DNA of 64,000 nt, taken from positions 1,488,594-1,552,593 of the forward strand of contig CP073749.1 of the NCBI GenBank assembly GCA_024398055.1, read 5' to 3'. Under the pieces are notes generated by a model, which worked only from the letters and a program-made list of their open reading frames with translations, ran no database searches and was not told where the DNA came from. Below, piece after piece: positions 28,228 through 37,973 of the stretch (the stretch's first letter is position 1; the number at the start of each line of letters is the position of its first letter). The DNA is from a bacterium SCSIO 12741 (GTDB taxonomy: Bacteria > Bacteroidota > Bacteroidia > Flavobacteriales_G > Salibacteraceae). The position numbers and the translations under genes are program-made.

Positions 28228-29667
28228 ATGGGATGTGGTAGTTGTTCCGGTGGAGCATGCCAATCGACTCCCGCTGGTTGCGGGAATAAGGGATTTTGTG
28301 CCACTGGAGGGTGCAATAAGCTCGAAGTTTTCGATTGGCTCGCTGGCATGGAAATTCCTGGAAACCAATCTCGTATCGTGGAAGTTCGTTTTAAGAACAC
28401 CCGCAAAGAATTCTACCGGTATCCAGCCGATGTTGACCCCAAAGTGGGCGACAATGTATTGGTAGAAGCGAATTTTGGAAGCGATATTGGTACCGTTTCA
28501 TTGACCGGAGAATTGGTCCGGATTCAAATGGCCAAAAAAGGCGTTAAAGGCAATTTCAAAAGCCTGAATAGCATTCGTCGAATTGCCAGCCAAAAAGACC
28601 TCGATACATGGGCAAAAGCCCGTGACAAAGAATACGAGACTATGATTCGCGCTCGTAAGTTGGCCATGGAACTCATGTTGGATATGAAAATATCAGATGT
28701 GGAGTACCAGGGTGATGGCACCAAAGCGACTTTTTACTACACCTCCGACGGTCGTGTAGATTTCCGTGAATTGATAAAAGTATTCGCCAGTTCCTTTAAG
28801 GTTCGGGTAGAAATGAAGCAGATTGGCGCTCGACAAGAGGCCGGTCGAGTGGGTGGTATTGGTAGCTGTGGCCGCGAATTGTGCTGCTCTACCTGGCTAA
28901 CCGATTTTAGAACGGTATCCACCAGTGCAGCTCGATACCAGCAACTGGCCATCAACCCAATGAAGTTGGCTGGGCAATGCGGTAAACTAAAATGCTGTCT
29001 CAATTACGAACTCGACAGCTACATGGACGCCCTCAGCGAATTTCCGCAAGGTGATATTAAGCTGAAAACCCGTAAAGGTGACGCCGTCCTTCAAAAGACC
29101 GATATTTTCAAAAAAGTACTTTGGTTTATTTACCTGCAAGAACCCGCCATTTTCCATCCTGTAACCCTTGACCGGGTAAAGGAAATCATGGAAATGAATC
29201 GCCGGGGCAAAGAACCTGAAGACCTCAAAGACTTCCACCAAGCAGAGGTAGAACGTCAACCCGATTTCGAAAATGTAGTTGGGCAAGACGATCTCAAGCG
29301 TTTTGACAAGCAGAAAAGAAACAAAGGTAAAGGTGGCCGCAATCGAAAAGGCGCCGGATCATCAGGTGGGAAGCAACAACAAGCTCGTGCTCAAAAAGGA
29401 GGAAACAAACCCGGAAACAAAAAAGGGAACAACTCCAATCAGCGCGGACCAAAAAGTCAGAACAATAGTCAAGGTAACCGCCCGAAGAATCAAGCCAAGA
29501 ATCAGAATAAGAATCAAGGCAAGAACCAAGGTGGAGGAAATAAAAACCAGGGCGGAAACAACCGAAACAAAGGTCCTAAGGCCACTAATAATTCCAATCA
29601 GGGATCTCGGCCAAAAAGACAAGGAAGCCCAAAGAAGAAGCCTAATAACCCTCAAGCGAAGAAATAA
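28228..29667 (+). CDS. ricT: RicT/YaaT-like PSP1 protein with disordered basic tail
   Basis: 479 aa. N-terminal Cys cluster (MGCGSCSGGACQSTPAGCG...CATGGC), then the PSP1 C-terminal domain, with further Cys pairs in CGRELCCSTW and CGKLKCCLNYE. In Bacillus the RicT group forms Fe-S-bound complexes acting on RNA processing. From about residue 355 the protein becomes a Lys/Asn/Gln/Gly-rich low-complexity tail (NQAKNQNKNQGKNQGGGNKN) suited to nucleic-acid binding. Its stop is one base before gldH, and the pairing with gldH is a usual Bacteroidota arrangement. Confidence 0.88.
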   Translation: MGCGSCSGGACQSTPAGCGNKGFCATGGCNKLEVFDWLAGMEIPGNQSRIVEVRFKNTRKEFYRYPADVDPKVGDNVLVEANFGSDIGTVSLTGELVRIQMAKKGVKGNFKSLNSIRRIASQKDLDTWAKARDKEYETMIRARKLAMELMLDMKISDVEYQGDGTKATFYYTSDGRVDFRELIKVFASSFKVRVEMKQIGARQEAGRVGGIGSCGRELCCSTWLTDFRTVSTSAARYQQLAINPMKLAGQCGKLKCCLNYELDSYMDALSEFPQGDIKLKTRKGDAVLQKTDIFKKVLWFIYLQEPAIFHPVTLDRVKEIMEMNRRGKEPEDLKDFHQAEVERQPDFENVVGQDDLKRFDKQKRNKGKGGRNRKGAGSSGGKQQQARAQKGGNKPGNKKGNNSNQRGPKSQNNSQGNRPKNQAKNQNKNQGKNQGGGNKNQGGNNRNKGPKATNNSNQGSRPKRQGSPKKKPNNPQAKK

Positions 29668-29668
29668 T

Positions 29669-30132
29669 ATGCGCTATCTCTGGATGCTTGTTTTACCCGC
29701 GGCCCTATTCTTGAGCTCTTGCGACAGTAAGCGTTTGTATGAAGAGAACCAGGAAATCCCCGAATCGACTTGGGATGTGGCGAATCGCCCCTACTTTGAA
29801 GTAGAGATTCAGGATACCTTGGCGAAGTATAACCTCTATTTCAATCTTCGCAACAGCAAGGCATATCGATACCGCAACTTATACACGTTTTTTAAGACCA
29901 CTTATCCGGGCGGAAAACAGGAACTGGATACCTTTCAATTCATTTTGGCCGATCCGTCCGGAAAATGGTACGGAGAAGGCTTGTCGGACATGGTGAACAA
30001 CCAGATCATGTTTCAGCGACAGATTCAATTCCCCAATCGGGTACTTACCGCTTTGAAGTGGAGCAAGGTATGCGTGAAGCCAAGTTGGATGGTATCTATG
30101 ATGTTGGCCTTCGGGTGGAAAAAGCCGAGTAG
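29669..30132 (+). pseudogene. gldH: Gliding motility lipoprotein GldH, frameshifted
   Basis: GldH is an outer-membrane-associated lipoprotein required for gliding/T9SS function in flavobacteria. Seen: signal and lipobox (LFLSSC), TWDVANRPYFEVEIQDT, YNLYFNLRNSKAYRYRNLYTF, FILADPSGKWYGEGLSD, QIMFQRQIQFP. After that the open frame becomes unrelated. Adding one C to the CCCC run at 30031-30034 restores SGTYRFEVEQGMREAKLDGI and IYDVGLRVEKAE with a stop at 30130-30132, giving 154 residues, normal for GldH. The uncorrected frame runs on to 30184. Confidence 0.88.
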
Positions 30133-30210
30133 AACAACCTTCAATATTCAGGTTGAATTTTCAACTTTCAATGTTGTTGATTGAGAATTGAACTTGAAAA
30201 TTGACCATTA

Positions 30211-30243
30211 AAAAACCCCTTCCGGAAACCGAAAGGGGTTTTT
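30211..30243. terminator. Bidirectional terminator between gldH and atpG
   Basis: An 11-base stem AAAAACCCCTT / AAGGGGTTTTT with a GG-AAA-CC tip and T-tracts on both strands. It can end the ricT-gldH transcript (+) and the ATP synthase operon (-), which converge here. Confidence 0.85.
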
Positions 30244-30266
30244 CTATTATTCCTATTATTTACACC

Positions 30267-31151
30267 TTAGCCTTTCAATGCTTCTGCACCACCAACGATC
30301 TCAAGGATCTCAGTAGTAATCGCCGCCTGACGAGCTTTGTTGTAAGTCAATTTAAGTTCGGATAGCATATCAGATGCGTTATCCGTTGCTTTGTGCATGG
30401 CCGTCATACGCGCACCGTGCTCAGAAGCGTTAGAATCCAATAGAGCTTTGTAGAAAGAAGTTTTCAAGGCACTTGGAATCAAGTCAGCCAACAACTCTTC
30501 CTGATCGGGCTGGAAGATGTAATCTACTTCATGTGAAGCATCTTCTTCTTCCATAGGAGAAACGGGTAGAACCTTTTCAACAGTTGTGATTTGAGTCGCC
30601 GCATTTTTAAAACGGTTGTACACCACAACTACTTCATCAAATTCTCCAGCCGCAAAAGCATCCATAATGGGCTCAAAACGAGATGCAGCATTTTCGTAAG
30701 ATAGGTCATCATAAATCTGAGCATTGTTCTCAGGATTTCCCAAACTTCCACCTGCATACATCCATTCTGATTTCTTGAACCAGTCGTAAGCCTTCTTTCC
30801 AAAAGGGAAAAGAGTTACTTGAGCGTCCGAATAATCGTTCTCAATCAACTTCGTTACCCCTTTAATCACGTTTGCATTAAAAGCCCCACAAAGTCCACGA
30901 TTGGAGTTAATAGGGATCAACAATACGCGTTTTACAGGACGATCTACCACCAATGGGTTCTCCATATCAGCCATGGTTCCAGCCAGGTGAGAAAGCATCT
31001 CTTCCAACTTACTGGCGTAAGGACGCATTTGCGTGATTTTGTCCTGGGCTTTTTTCAATTTGGCCGCCGATACCATTTTCATGGCAGAGGTAATCTGCAT
31101 GGTCGAATTCACCGAGGTGATTCTGGTCCGGGTTTCCTTCAAACTGGGCAT
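30267..31151 (-). CDS. atpG: ATP synthase F1 subunit gamma
   Basis: Central stalk of F1. 294 aa with the conserved N-terminal helix (MPSLKETRTRITSVNSTMQITSAMKMVSAAKLKKAQ), SNRGLCGAFNANV, and the C-terminal helix EHGARMTAMHKATDNASDM ending in EILEIVGGAEAL. Last gene of the operon; the usual atpD/atpC do not follow, as in many Bacteroidota where they lie elsewhere. Confidence 0.96.
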   Translation of the reverse strand: MPSLKETRTRITSVNSTMQITSAMKMVSAAKLKKAQDKITQMRPYASKLEEMLSHLAGTMADMENPLVVDRPVKRVLLIPINSNRGLCGAFNANVIKGVTKLIENDYSDAQVTLFPFGKKAYDWFKKSEWMYAGGSLGNPENNAQIYDDLSYENAASRFEPIMDAFAAGEFDEVVVVYNRFKNAATQITTVEKVLPVSPMEEEDASHEVDYIFQPDQEELLADLIPSALKTSFYKALLDSNASEHGARMTAMHKATDNASDMLSELKLTYNKARQAAITTEILEIVGGAEALKG

Positions 31152-31203
31152 AATCGAAAAATATATAGGGGTCCCACTCTAGGAGCAGGACCTCTTGGGT
31201 TTA

Positions 31204-32787
31204 TTAATCTTCTTTGTACTTAGCTGAAAGATCAGCTGCAACTTTTTCAAGTGTATCGGTAATCTCTTCAGAGATCTTTCCGCTCTTCAATTGTTCCAAC
31301 ACACTGTTGTGCTTGTCTTGCAAGAAGTTCAAGTATTCAACTTCAAATTCTTTGATTCGGCTCACAGGTACGTTAGACAACAATCCTTTAGTACCGCAGT
31401 AGATGATCGCAATTTGGTTTTCAACCGACATTGGCGCATTTTCTCTCTGCTTAAGGATTTCCACGTTACGCTTACCTTTTTCAAGTACTTGAGTGGTAGC
31501 AGCATCAAGGTCAGAACCAAACTTGGCAAAGGCCTCAAGCTCACGGTACTGAGCTTGATCCAGCTTCAAGGTACCAGCTACTTTCTTCATGGACTTAATC
31601 TGAGCAGAACCCCCTACACGTGATACAGAGATACCTACGTTAATCGCAGGACGTACACCTGATAGGAACAAGTCAGACTCCAAGAAGATCTGTCCGTCAG
31701 TAATCGAAATTACGTTGGTAGGAATATACGCAGAAACGTCACCAGCCTGAGTTTCGATAATTGGAAGTGCAGTCAAAGATCCTCCCCCTTTTACCAAAGG
31801 ACGAAGTGCTTCAGGAAGGTCATTCATTTGAGCAGCAATTGCATCATCCTTGATCACTTTTGCAGCTCTTTCCAACAAACGTGAGTGAAGGTAGAATACA
31901 TCCCCTGGGTAAGCCTCACGTCCTGGAGGACGTCTCAAAAGAAGAGATACCTCACGGTAAGATACAGCCTGCTTAGACAAATCATCATAAACGATCAATG
32001 CAGGACGTCCAGTATCACGGAAAAACTCACCGATCGCAGCACCAGCAAATGGAGCGTAGAACTGCATTGGAGCAGGGTCAGAAGCGTTAGCCGCAACTAC
32101 AGTGGTGTATGCCATTGCACCAGCGTCTTCCAATTTCTTTACAATCTGCGCAACGGTAGAAGCCTTCTGGCTACAAGCTACGTAGATACAGTATACTGTT
32201 TCTCCACGATCGTGGAATTCTTTCTGGTTAATGATGGTATCGATTGCAACCGTAGTCTTACCAGTCTGACGGTCACCGATAATCAACTCACGCTGACCTC
32301 TACCAATTGGAATCATCGCATCGATCGCTTTGATACCAGTCTGCATCGGCTCGTTTACCGGCTGACGGTAGATTACCCCAGGAGCTTTACGCTCGATAGG
32401 CATTTCGTAAGTAGTTCCTTCGATAGGTCCTTTACCATCAATTGGAGCACCCAAAGCGTCAACAACACGCCCAACAATACCTTCACCTACATTAATAGAG
32501 GCAATACGGTTTGTTCTTTTTACGGTATCTCCTTCTTTAATACCAGTAGAAGGTCCTAACAATACAGCACCTACGTTGTCTTCTTCCAGGTTCAGTACGA
32601 TCCCTTGCAACCCGTTGTTAAACTCGATAAGCTCACCAGCCTGAACGTTGTTCAATCCGTAGATACGTGCAATACCATCTCCAACTTGAAGTACGGTACC
32701 CACTTCTTCCAGTTCAGTTTCCGATTTAAAACCGGCCAATTGTTCTCTAAGAATAGCCGATACTTCTGCAGGTTTTAATTCCGCCAT
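31204..32787 (-). CDS. atpA: ATP synthase F1 subunit alpha
   Basis: Non-catalytic nucleotide-binding F1 subunit, 527 aa. Seen: Walker [16 protein letters not shown] (about residue 170), [30 protein letters not shown] (alpha/beta signature), and a C-terminal helical domain. 52 bases separate it from atpG. Standard F1 operon order. Confidence 0.97.
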   Translation of the reverse strand: MAELKPAEVSAILREQLAGFKSETELEEVGTVLQVGDGIARIYGLNNVQAGELIEFNNGLQGIVLNLEEDNVGAVLLGPSTGIKEGDTVKRTNRIASINVGEGIVGRVVDALGAPIDGKGPIEGTTYEMPIERKAPGVIYRQPVNEPMQTGIKAIDAMIPIGRGQRELIIGDRQTGKTTVAIDTIINQKEFHDRGETVYCIYVACSQKASTVAQIVKKLEDAGAMAYTTVVAANASDPAPMQFYAPFAGAAIGEFFRDTGRPALIVYDDLSKQAVSYREVSLLLRRPPGREAYPGDVFYLHSRLLERAAKVIKDDAIAAQMNDLPEALRPLVKGGGSLTALPIIETQAGDVSAYIPTNVISITDGQIFLESDLFLSGVRPAINVGISVSRVGGSAQIKSMKKVAGTLKLDQAQYRELEAFAKFGSDLDAATTQVLEKGKRNVEILKQRENAPMSVENQIAIIYCGTKGLLSNVPVSRIKEFEVEYLNFLQDKHNSVLEQLKSGKISEEITDTLEKVAADLSAKYKED

Positions 32788-32817
32788 GATTACTGTTTAT
32801 TTAGTAGGGCAGGACCC

Positions 32818-33375
32818 TTACATTTTTACGATATAATCTTCGTTCGTTAATTTATTTCTTATTTCTCTCAATTGTCTGGCAACTGAAGCATCCACTTGGA
32901 TGTCACCAATGCGTAATTTCAAGCCACCGATTAGTTCTGCGTCAACATCTTCAAGGATTTCAACCTCGTTGCTGTCAAGAGCACCAACTACACCGCGAAT
33001 TCTCTGACGGAAATCATCATCCATTGGGATGGCGGTAGTAACCTGAGCCGAAACAATTTTGTTTTCTGCCTTGTAAAGCTCCATGTAAGCCACAGCTATC
33101 TGCTGCAACAAGCTCTCCCGATTATTCTTGGTGAGCAAGCTTACAAATCCATTGAGCAATTCACCGAATGAACCGGCGAAGATGGTTTGAAGAATAGAGA
33201 TCTTCTTATCTTTCTGAACAACCGGGCTACTAAGCAAAATGCGCAAATCACGATTTTCTTCAGCCACCTTAGCTACTTGCTGCAGCTGCTGAAAAACCGC
33301 TTGTTGCTCACCACGCTCCATAGCGAGGAAAAGCAATGATTTGGCATATCTCCGGGCGACCTTACTGGCAACCAT
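32818..33375 (-). CDS. atpH: ATP synthase F1 subunit delta
   Basis: OSCP-like connector between the peripheral stalk and the F1 head. 185 aa. VARRYAKSLLFLA at the N-terminus and the conserved C-terminal ELIGGLKLRIGDIQVDASVARQL. Two bases separate it from atpF; 30 bases precede atpA. Confidence 0.95.
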   Translation of the reverse strand: MVASKVARRYAKSLLFLAMERGEQQAVFQQLQQVAKVAEENRDLRILLSSPVVQKDKKISILQTIFAGSFGELLNGFVSLLTKNNRESLLQQIAVAYMELYKAENKIVSAQVTTAIPMDDDFRQRIRGVVGALDSNEVEILEDVDAELIGGLKLRIGDIQVDASVARQLREIRNKLTNEDYIVKM

Positions 33376-33377
33376 AA

Positions 33378-33875
33378 TTAGTTCAATTTGATTTCGGCTA
33401 CCAAGTCGTTAGCCAATTGTTTCTGACGAGCTTCGGAAGACAATTCTTCGCGCAACACTTTTTCAGCTACTTGCAAGGCCAACTCAGTTACCTGATTTTT
33501 AACCTCAGCCATGGCAGCTGCTTTTTCGGTTTGAATAGCATCACGTGCAGAAGAAATCATTTTATCAGCTTCTTCTTTGGCTGCACCTTTCGCTTCCGAA
33601 ACGATTTTGTCGCGAGTTTCCCGGGCTTCTTTTAGCATAACGTCTCTTTCAGCACGAGCTTCTTTAAGCAGTACTTCATTTTGAGCCGACAATGCAGACA
33701 TTTCTTCACGGGCCTTATCTGCAGCTTGCAATGCATCGCGAATAGAATCTTCACGATCTTTAACTGCATTAAGAATAGGTCTCCAGGCAAATTTGGCCAA
33801 CAAAAACATCAGGATCAAAAAGACCAAAGTGGTCCAAACCATCAATCCTAAGTCCGGTGTTACTAATGGGTTCAT
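33378..33875 (-). CDS. atpF: ATP synthase F0 subunit b
   Basis: Peripheral stalk. 165 aa from the ATG at 33875 (MNPLVTPDLGLMVWTTLVFL); the longer in-frame start at 33914 adds 13 residues that are not family-like. One transmembrane helix then a long charged coiled coil (KDREDSIRDALQAADKAREE). The gene lies between atpE and atpH. Confidence 0.94.
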   Translation of the reverse strand: MNPLVTPDLGLMVWTTLVFLILMFLLAKFAWRPILNAVKDREDSIRDALQAADKAREEMSALSAQNEVLLKEARAERDVMLKEARETRDKIVSEAKGAAKEEADKMISSARDAIQTEKAAAMAEVKNQVTELALQVAEKVLREELSSEARQKQLANDLVAEIKLN

Positions 33876-33956
33876 CTGTATATCTTGTTTCTGTTTTTTA
33901 TCAAAAAGCAACACTCTCCCGCAACCAACCGTTACGGGAGAATGTTAAATAACCAA

Positions 33957-34175
<219 letters not shown>

Positions 34176-34208
34176 TTAATTATATAGTTATACAAATTAT
34201 TTACTTAA

Positions 34209-35348
34209 TTAATGATGATCTTGAGTTGCCTGTCCAATAAACAAAGCAGTCAACATGGTGAAAATATAGGCCTGCAACGCAGCAACCAACAATTCCAATG
34301 TTGAGATAAACAAAGTCATCGGCACGGATAGTCCAGCCCATCCGATACTATTCTTTACAAAGATGATGGCGATCAAGGAAAGCACGATAATGTGACCTGC
34401 AGTGATGTTTGCAAACAAACGAATCATAAGAGCGGCAACCTTAATAAAGATACCTGCAACTTCAATCGGCACCAAAATGATGTACAATGGAATCTTGGCA
34501 ACTAAAGGCATGCTGCTCCCCATAGGATCAAACAAGTGCCCCCAATAGTGCTTGTTTCCAGATACATTAATAATGATAAAGGAGAATAATCCGAGAACAA
34601 CAGTTACCGAAATATTTCCTGTTAGGTTCGCTCCACCTGGGAAGAAAGGAATCAATCCCATCAAGTTGTTTACCCAGATAAAGAAGAATACAGTCAAAAG
34701 GAATCCGATGAATTTTCTGTGCTTAGCTTCTCCAATGTAAGGCTTAGCGATCTCATCACGAACGAACAACACCAAAGGCTCCAACCAAGCGGCCAAACCT
34801 TTAGGCGCTCCAGGGTTCTTTTTGTATGAACGCGCCATTGACATGAACAACAACATTAACACTAAGGCCGAAATCAACATAGAGAAAACGTTCTTAGTAA
34901 TAGACAGATCCAAGGGCTTCACATTAGTCGGGTGACCGTGATCATCCATATTCAATTGGCCAGAAGCATCTGTACGGTAAATCTTTTCATGATAAACAAA
35001 GTAGTACTTACCGTTGCTCTCAACTACATCTTCACCATGGTGAAATTTAGCAGAACTAAACATGTGCAATCCTTCATCCCAAAGAATAATTGGCAATGGA
35101 AGTGAAGTATGTCCCCACAGGTGCCATTCATGGGCATCCAAAACGTGGTGCATAATCATTTCATTAGGATTAAACGCCTCTTCTTCCAGAGCTTCGACTT
35201 TCTCTTGAACAGCCGATTCAATTTCTTTTACGATTTGATCTGGATTTAATGTGTCGGCGGGGGCCTCCTGGGAGTTTGAGAACCCTGAAAATCCAACAAA
35301 TACAAGGAGAGCCAGGGATAGCGAGAAATAAATACTTTTTCTGTGCAT
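34209..35348 (-). CDS. atpB: ATP synthase F0 subunit a (with N-terminal extension)
   Basis: Proton channel subunit, 379 aa from the ATG at 35348. The signal-peptide-like start and about 150-residue periplasmic extension (ADTLNPDQIVKEIESAVQEK, HVLDAHEWHLWGH) are typical of Bacteroidota atpB. The conserved Arg is in LMIRLFANITAGHI, with ISTLELLVAALQAYIF at the end. The upstream in-frame start at 35369 is less likely. A promoter lies 48-75 bases upstream. Confidence 0.94.
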   Translation of the reverse strand: MHRKSIYFSLSLALLVFVGFSGFSNSQEAPADTLNPDQIVKEIESAVQEKVEALEEEAFNPNEMIMHHVLDAHEWHLWGHTSLPLPIILWDEGLHMFSSAKFHHGEDVVESNGKYYFVYHEKIYRTDASGQLNMDDHGHPTNVKPLDLSITKNVFSMLISALVLMLLFMSMARSYKKNPGAPKGLAAWLEPLVLFVRDEIAKPYIGEAKHRKFIGFLLTVFFFIWVNNLMGLIPFFPGGANLTGNISVTVVLGLFSFIIINVSGNKHYWGHLFDPMGSSMPLVAKIPLYIILVPIEVAGIFIKVAALMIRLFANITAGHIIVLSLIAIIFVKNSIGWAGLSVPMTLFISTLELLVAALQAYIFTMLTALFIGQATQDHH

Positions 35349-35395
35349 TTTATTTACTTCAAAAATCACCGTTTGTAGCGGTCAAAAATTCGGTG

Positions 35396-35423
35396 CAAAT
35401 GTAGTTAAAATTCACCTACCCAA
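35396..35423 (-). promoter_or_regulatory. Promoter in front of atpB
   Basis: On the minus strand TTG (35423-35421) and the perfect -7 box TACATTTG (35403-35396) are 17 bases apart. It would drive atpB-E-F-H-A-G separately from the upstream atpZ pair. The 270-base gap between atpB and the upstream gene also supports an internal start. Confidence 0.6.
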
Positions 35424-35617
35424 ATGAAATTGATAAGTTTAATCCAGAAAAAGACTTTCTCAGCTGATTTACAGCCACTTATAAGAGCTGTTTTTTTGGT
35501 GTTTTTTTTAAGATTTCAGGGCCGATCCGAAGTGATTTGGAGAAGTTCTTTTACCTGAAGCGCATTTTTGCATCAAAAAATGACCAAAAACCAACGTCAA
35601 CCCAGTGACAGCAAGGA

Positions 35618-36010
35618 CTACTTCAATTTTCTTATCTCCACAATCATAGCCCAGGAATCGAGCAGGAGAAAAACAAAGAATAATCCAACCGCATTTAAGG
35701 CTAAAAATTTGTCAGGTGGATCTTGAAGCATTTTAGGCAAAAGCGCAATCACCAAAACCATCATTTTTACCATCCCCATTCCCAAAAAAGACATGCCCGC
35801 ATAATCGGGATTGTTTTTGATGAGGTAAAGGCCCAGGAATTGCCCTGCAATAGATAGTGCTATCAACAAAAAGTAATACACGGAAATGTCTGCCAGAAAA
35901 TCAAGTGTATCAAGAGCACTGACAAAACTCAATGCCCAGGCATGCACGGGAATGACCACGACAAGTGCTATTACCAATTTAATCGCGTAGCTAATCATCC
36001 CTTTTCCCAT
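35618..36010 (-). CDS. DUF6168/AtpI-like membrane protein
   Basis: 130 aa with four predicted transmembrane helices (KLVIALVVVIPVHAWAL, YFLLIALSIAGQFLGLYLI, GMVKMMVLVIALLP, NAVGLFFVFLLLDSWAM). The position between atpZ and atpB is where Bacteroidota carry DUF6168-type proteins, analogous to atpI. A role in F0 assembly is plausible but not shown by the sequence. Overlaps the atpZ stop by 20 bases. Confidence 0.75.
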   Translation of the reverse strand: MGKGMISYAIKLVIALVVVIPVHAWALSFVSALDTLDFLADISVYYFLLIALSIAGQFLGLYLIKNNPDYAGMSFLGMGMVKMMVLVIALLPKMLQDPPDKFLALNAVGLFFVFLLLDSWAMIVEIRKLK

Positions 36011-36239
36011 GATCGATCACTTGTTTGAGTACAATATAAAGTGCAAGAATAACAGAAGAAAGTGATAGGATCAATGTCCATAGCGCAAAATCAGACTCCG
36101 AACGGCTATCGAGCCAATTACCGAGGTAGGTTCCACCTCCAATAATCAAGGCCATTTGAATCGCCATAGAGGAATAACGCGCATAGGCATCCATCATACC
36201 CTTCTTAACCGGTTTTTTATCGTCCTCTGATTCCGTCAT
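35991..36239 (-). CDS. atpZ: AtpZ/AtpI family protein
   Basis: 82 aa, two transmembrane helices with the family signature IQMALIIGGGTYLGNWLDS followed by WTLILSLSSVILALYIV. AtpZ/I proteins assist c-ring assembly and may take part in Mg2+/Ca2+ transport. First gene of the ATP synthase cluster; divergent from tatA. An exact minus-strand TAGCTTTG lies 9 bases upstream of the start. Confidence 0.85.
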   Translation of the reverse strand: MTESEDDKKPVKKGMMDAYARYSSMAIQMALIIGGGTYLGNWLDSRSESDFALWTLILSLSSVILALYIVLKQVIDHGKRDD

Positions 36240-36269
36240 TTGAAAACAAAGCTACACCTTATTTTTACT

Positions 36270-36277
36270 TACTTTTG
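36270..36277 (+). promoter_or_regulatory. -7 box for tatA
   Basis: Exact TACTTTTG 28 bases upstream of the tatA ATG. A TTTG at 36239-36242 is 27 bases upstream, longer than the normal spacer, so the -33 element is unclear. Confidence 0.4.
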
Positions 36278-36305
36278 CCTACCGAAAATTCAATAATTTC
36301 AAGTT

Positions 36306-36473
36306 ATGGGCGGCATTGGCATTTGGCAAGTAGTTTTAATTGTGGTAGTTCTCCTGTTGCTTTTTGGGGGTAAGAAAATCCCTGAATTGATGCGAGGACT
36401 TGGTAGCGGAATGAAGGAATTTAAAGATGCTACCCGCGAAGACGACAAAAAAATTGATGACAAAAAGGACTAA
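36306..36473 (+). CDS. tatA: Sec-independent translocase TatA/MttA
   Basis: 55-residue protein. One N-terminal transmembrane helix (MGGIGIWQVVLIVVVLLLLF), the GGKKIPELMRGLGSGMKEFK amphipathic helix with its FGGKK-P-L hallmark, and a short charged tail. It forms the pore-like component of the twin-arginine pathway. tatC is not in the window. It lies upstream of gatA and divergent from the ATP synthase cluster. Confidence 0.92.
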   Translation: MGGIGIWQVVLIVVVLLLLFGGKKIPELMRGLGSGMKEFKDATREDDKKIDDKKD

Positions 36474-36547
36474 GCGGTCCTTCTAATCCATAAAATTAGG
36501 GGCATATCCCGATAACAATCGAGGTCTGCCCCTTCTTGTTTACCGAC

Positions 36548-37966
36548 ATGAATGCACCAAGATCACTTCAGGAAGTTCAAAGCCACATTAAAGAGGGAAA
36601 CTACACTCTTCCCGAGCTGGTTCGTTTTTACCTGAACAACATTGAGCAAAAAGAACAACTCAACGCCTTTTTGGAAGTATGGGCTGAAGAAGCTTTGGAA
36701 AAAGCGGAGCAGATCCAGCAAAAAATGGATCAGGGTGAAGCTGGCTCTTTAGCGGGTATGGTCATGGGACTTAAGGACAACATCTGCTATGCAGGTCATA
36801 AGCTTTCGGCGTCCTCTCGTATTCTTGAAGGTTTTGAAACGTTGTATTCTGCTACCGTGGTTGAGCGGCTTGAAGCGGAAGACTGCCTTTTTATTGGTCG
36901 GTTAAATTGCGATGAATTTGCCATGGGCTCATCGAATGAAAATTCGGCCTTCGGTCCGGTAAAAAACCCACTGGACGAATCTTTGGTTCCAGGAGGCTCT
37001 TCAGGAGGTTCTGCTGTAGCTGTTGCGGCTGACATGTGCTTGGTTTCCTTAGGGTCAGACACGGGAGGATCGATTAGACAGCCGGCTTCTTTTTGTGGCA
37101 TTGTCGGCATGAAACCTACTTACGGTCGTGTATCCCGTCACGGACTCATCGCTTATGCTTCTTCCATGGATCAAATTGGTCCTTTTGCCCACTCGGTAGA
37201 GGACGCTGCATTGGTGTTGGAAGTTATGGCTGGTCAAGATAGTTTTGACAACACGGCCTCTGATCAACCGGTGGACAACTATTCCAAAAGAGAAGAATCA
37301 AAAACCTATAAGATTGCCTACCTCAACGATTGCTTTTCTGCTGAAGGCATTGACGCCGAGGTCAAACAAGCTCACCTCGATCGCTTTGATCAGTTGAGAG
37401 AGCAAGGCCACACGGTGGAAGGTGTAGACTTCTCTTTGTTGGATCATTTGGTTCCTACCTATAATGTTTTATCCAATGCAGAGGCCTCCAGCAACCTGTC
37501 TCGGTTTGATGGAATGCGTTACGGGTTCCGCAGTGAAGACGCAACAGACGTTCCAACGACTTATACCAAGAGTCGATCTCAAGGATTTGGCCCTGAGGTA
37601 AAACGTCGAATCATGTTGGGAACCTTCGTGCTAAGTGCTGGGTATTACGACGCCTATTACGCTAAGGCTCAAAAGGTGCGCCGAATGATTCAAGATCGTA
37701 CACTGGAAATATTAAAGGATTACGACTTCATTGTTACGCCAACGACTCCTCACACCGCATTTGCATTTGGAGCCAATTCACATGATCCGGTTGCCATGTA
37801 CCTGGAGGATATTTTCACGGTGCAAGCAAACTTAGCCGGTACTCCTGGCATCTCCTTACCCTTGTTTACCCACTCCAATGGATTGCCTTTTGGAATGCAG
37901 GTAGTCACCGGAATGTTTGAGGAGAAAAAGCTCTTTGGCTTTAGCCAGACGTTGATGGAGGGTTAA
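36548..37966 (+). CDS. gatA: Glutamyl/aspartyl-tRNA amidotransferase subunit A
   Basis: Glutaminase/amidase subunit of the GatCAB complex that turns Glu-tRNA(Gln) into Gln-tRNA(Gln). 472 aa from the ATG at 36548. Amidase signature: Lys in VMGLKDNICY, GGSSGGSAVAVAADM, and catalytic Ser in GSDTGGSIRQPASFCG. C-terminal NLAGTPGISLPLF is also typical. gatB and gatC are not adjacent. Confidence 0.93.
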   Translation: MNAPRSLQEVQSHIKEGNYTLPELVRFYLNNIEQKEQLNAFLEVWAEEALEKAEQIQQKMDQGEAGSLAGMVMGLKDNICYAGHKLSASSRILEGFETLYSATVVERLEAEDCLFIGRLNCDEFAMGSSNENSAFGPVKNPLDESLVPGGSSGGSAVAVAADMCLVSLGSDTGGSIRQPASFCGIVGMKPTYGRVSRHGLIAYASSMDQIGPFAHSVEDAALVLEVMAGQDSFDNTASDQPVDNYSKREESKTYKIAYLNDCFSAEGIDAEVKQAHLDRFDQLREQGHTVEGVDFSLLDHLVPTYNVLSNAEASSNLSRFDGMRYGFRSEDATDVPTTYTKSRSQGFGPEVKRRIMLGTFVLSAGYYDAYYAKAQKVRRMIQDRTLEILKDYDFIVTPTTPHTAFAFGANSHDPVAMYLEDIFTVQANLAGTPGISLPLFTHSNGLPFGMQVVTGMFEEKKLFGFSQTLMEG

Positions 37967-37973
37967 TTCGGAC

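Noticed and set aside
29279-29668. Alternative frame through the ricT tail into gldH as one 301-codon gene
   Set aside because: Open only because of Lys/Asn-rich low complexity; the GldH signal peptide and lipobox begin at 29669.
30140-30205. AT-rich near-repeats of TTCAA/TTGAA after gldH
   Set aside because: Imperfect, no defined unit or structure; probably simple intergenic composition.
31885-32559. 224-codon open frame antisense to atpA
   Set aside because: It lies wholly inside atpA on the other strand, is Ser/Thr/Arg-rich with no domain and is a codon-bias shadow.
35481-35505. ACAGC...GCTGT followed by T7 on the + strand upstream of atpB
   Set aside because: Five-base stem only and no + strand gene upstream for it to terminate.
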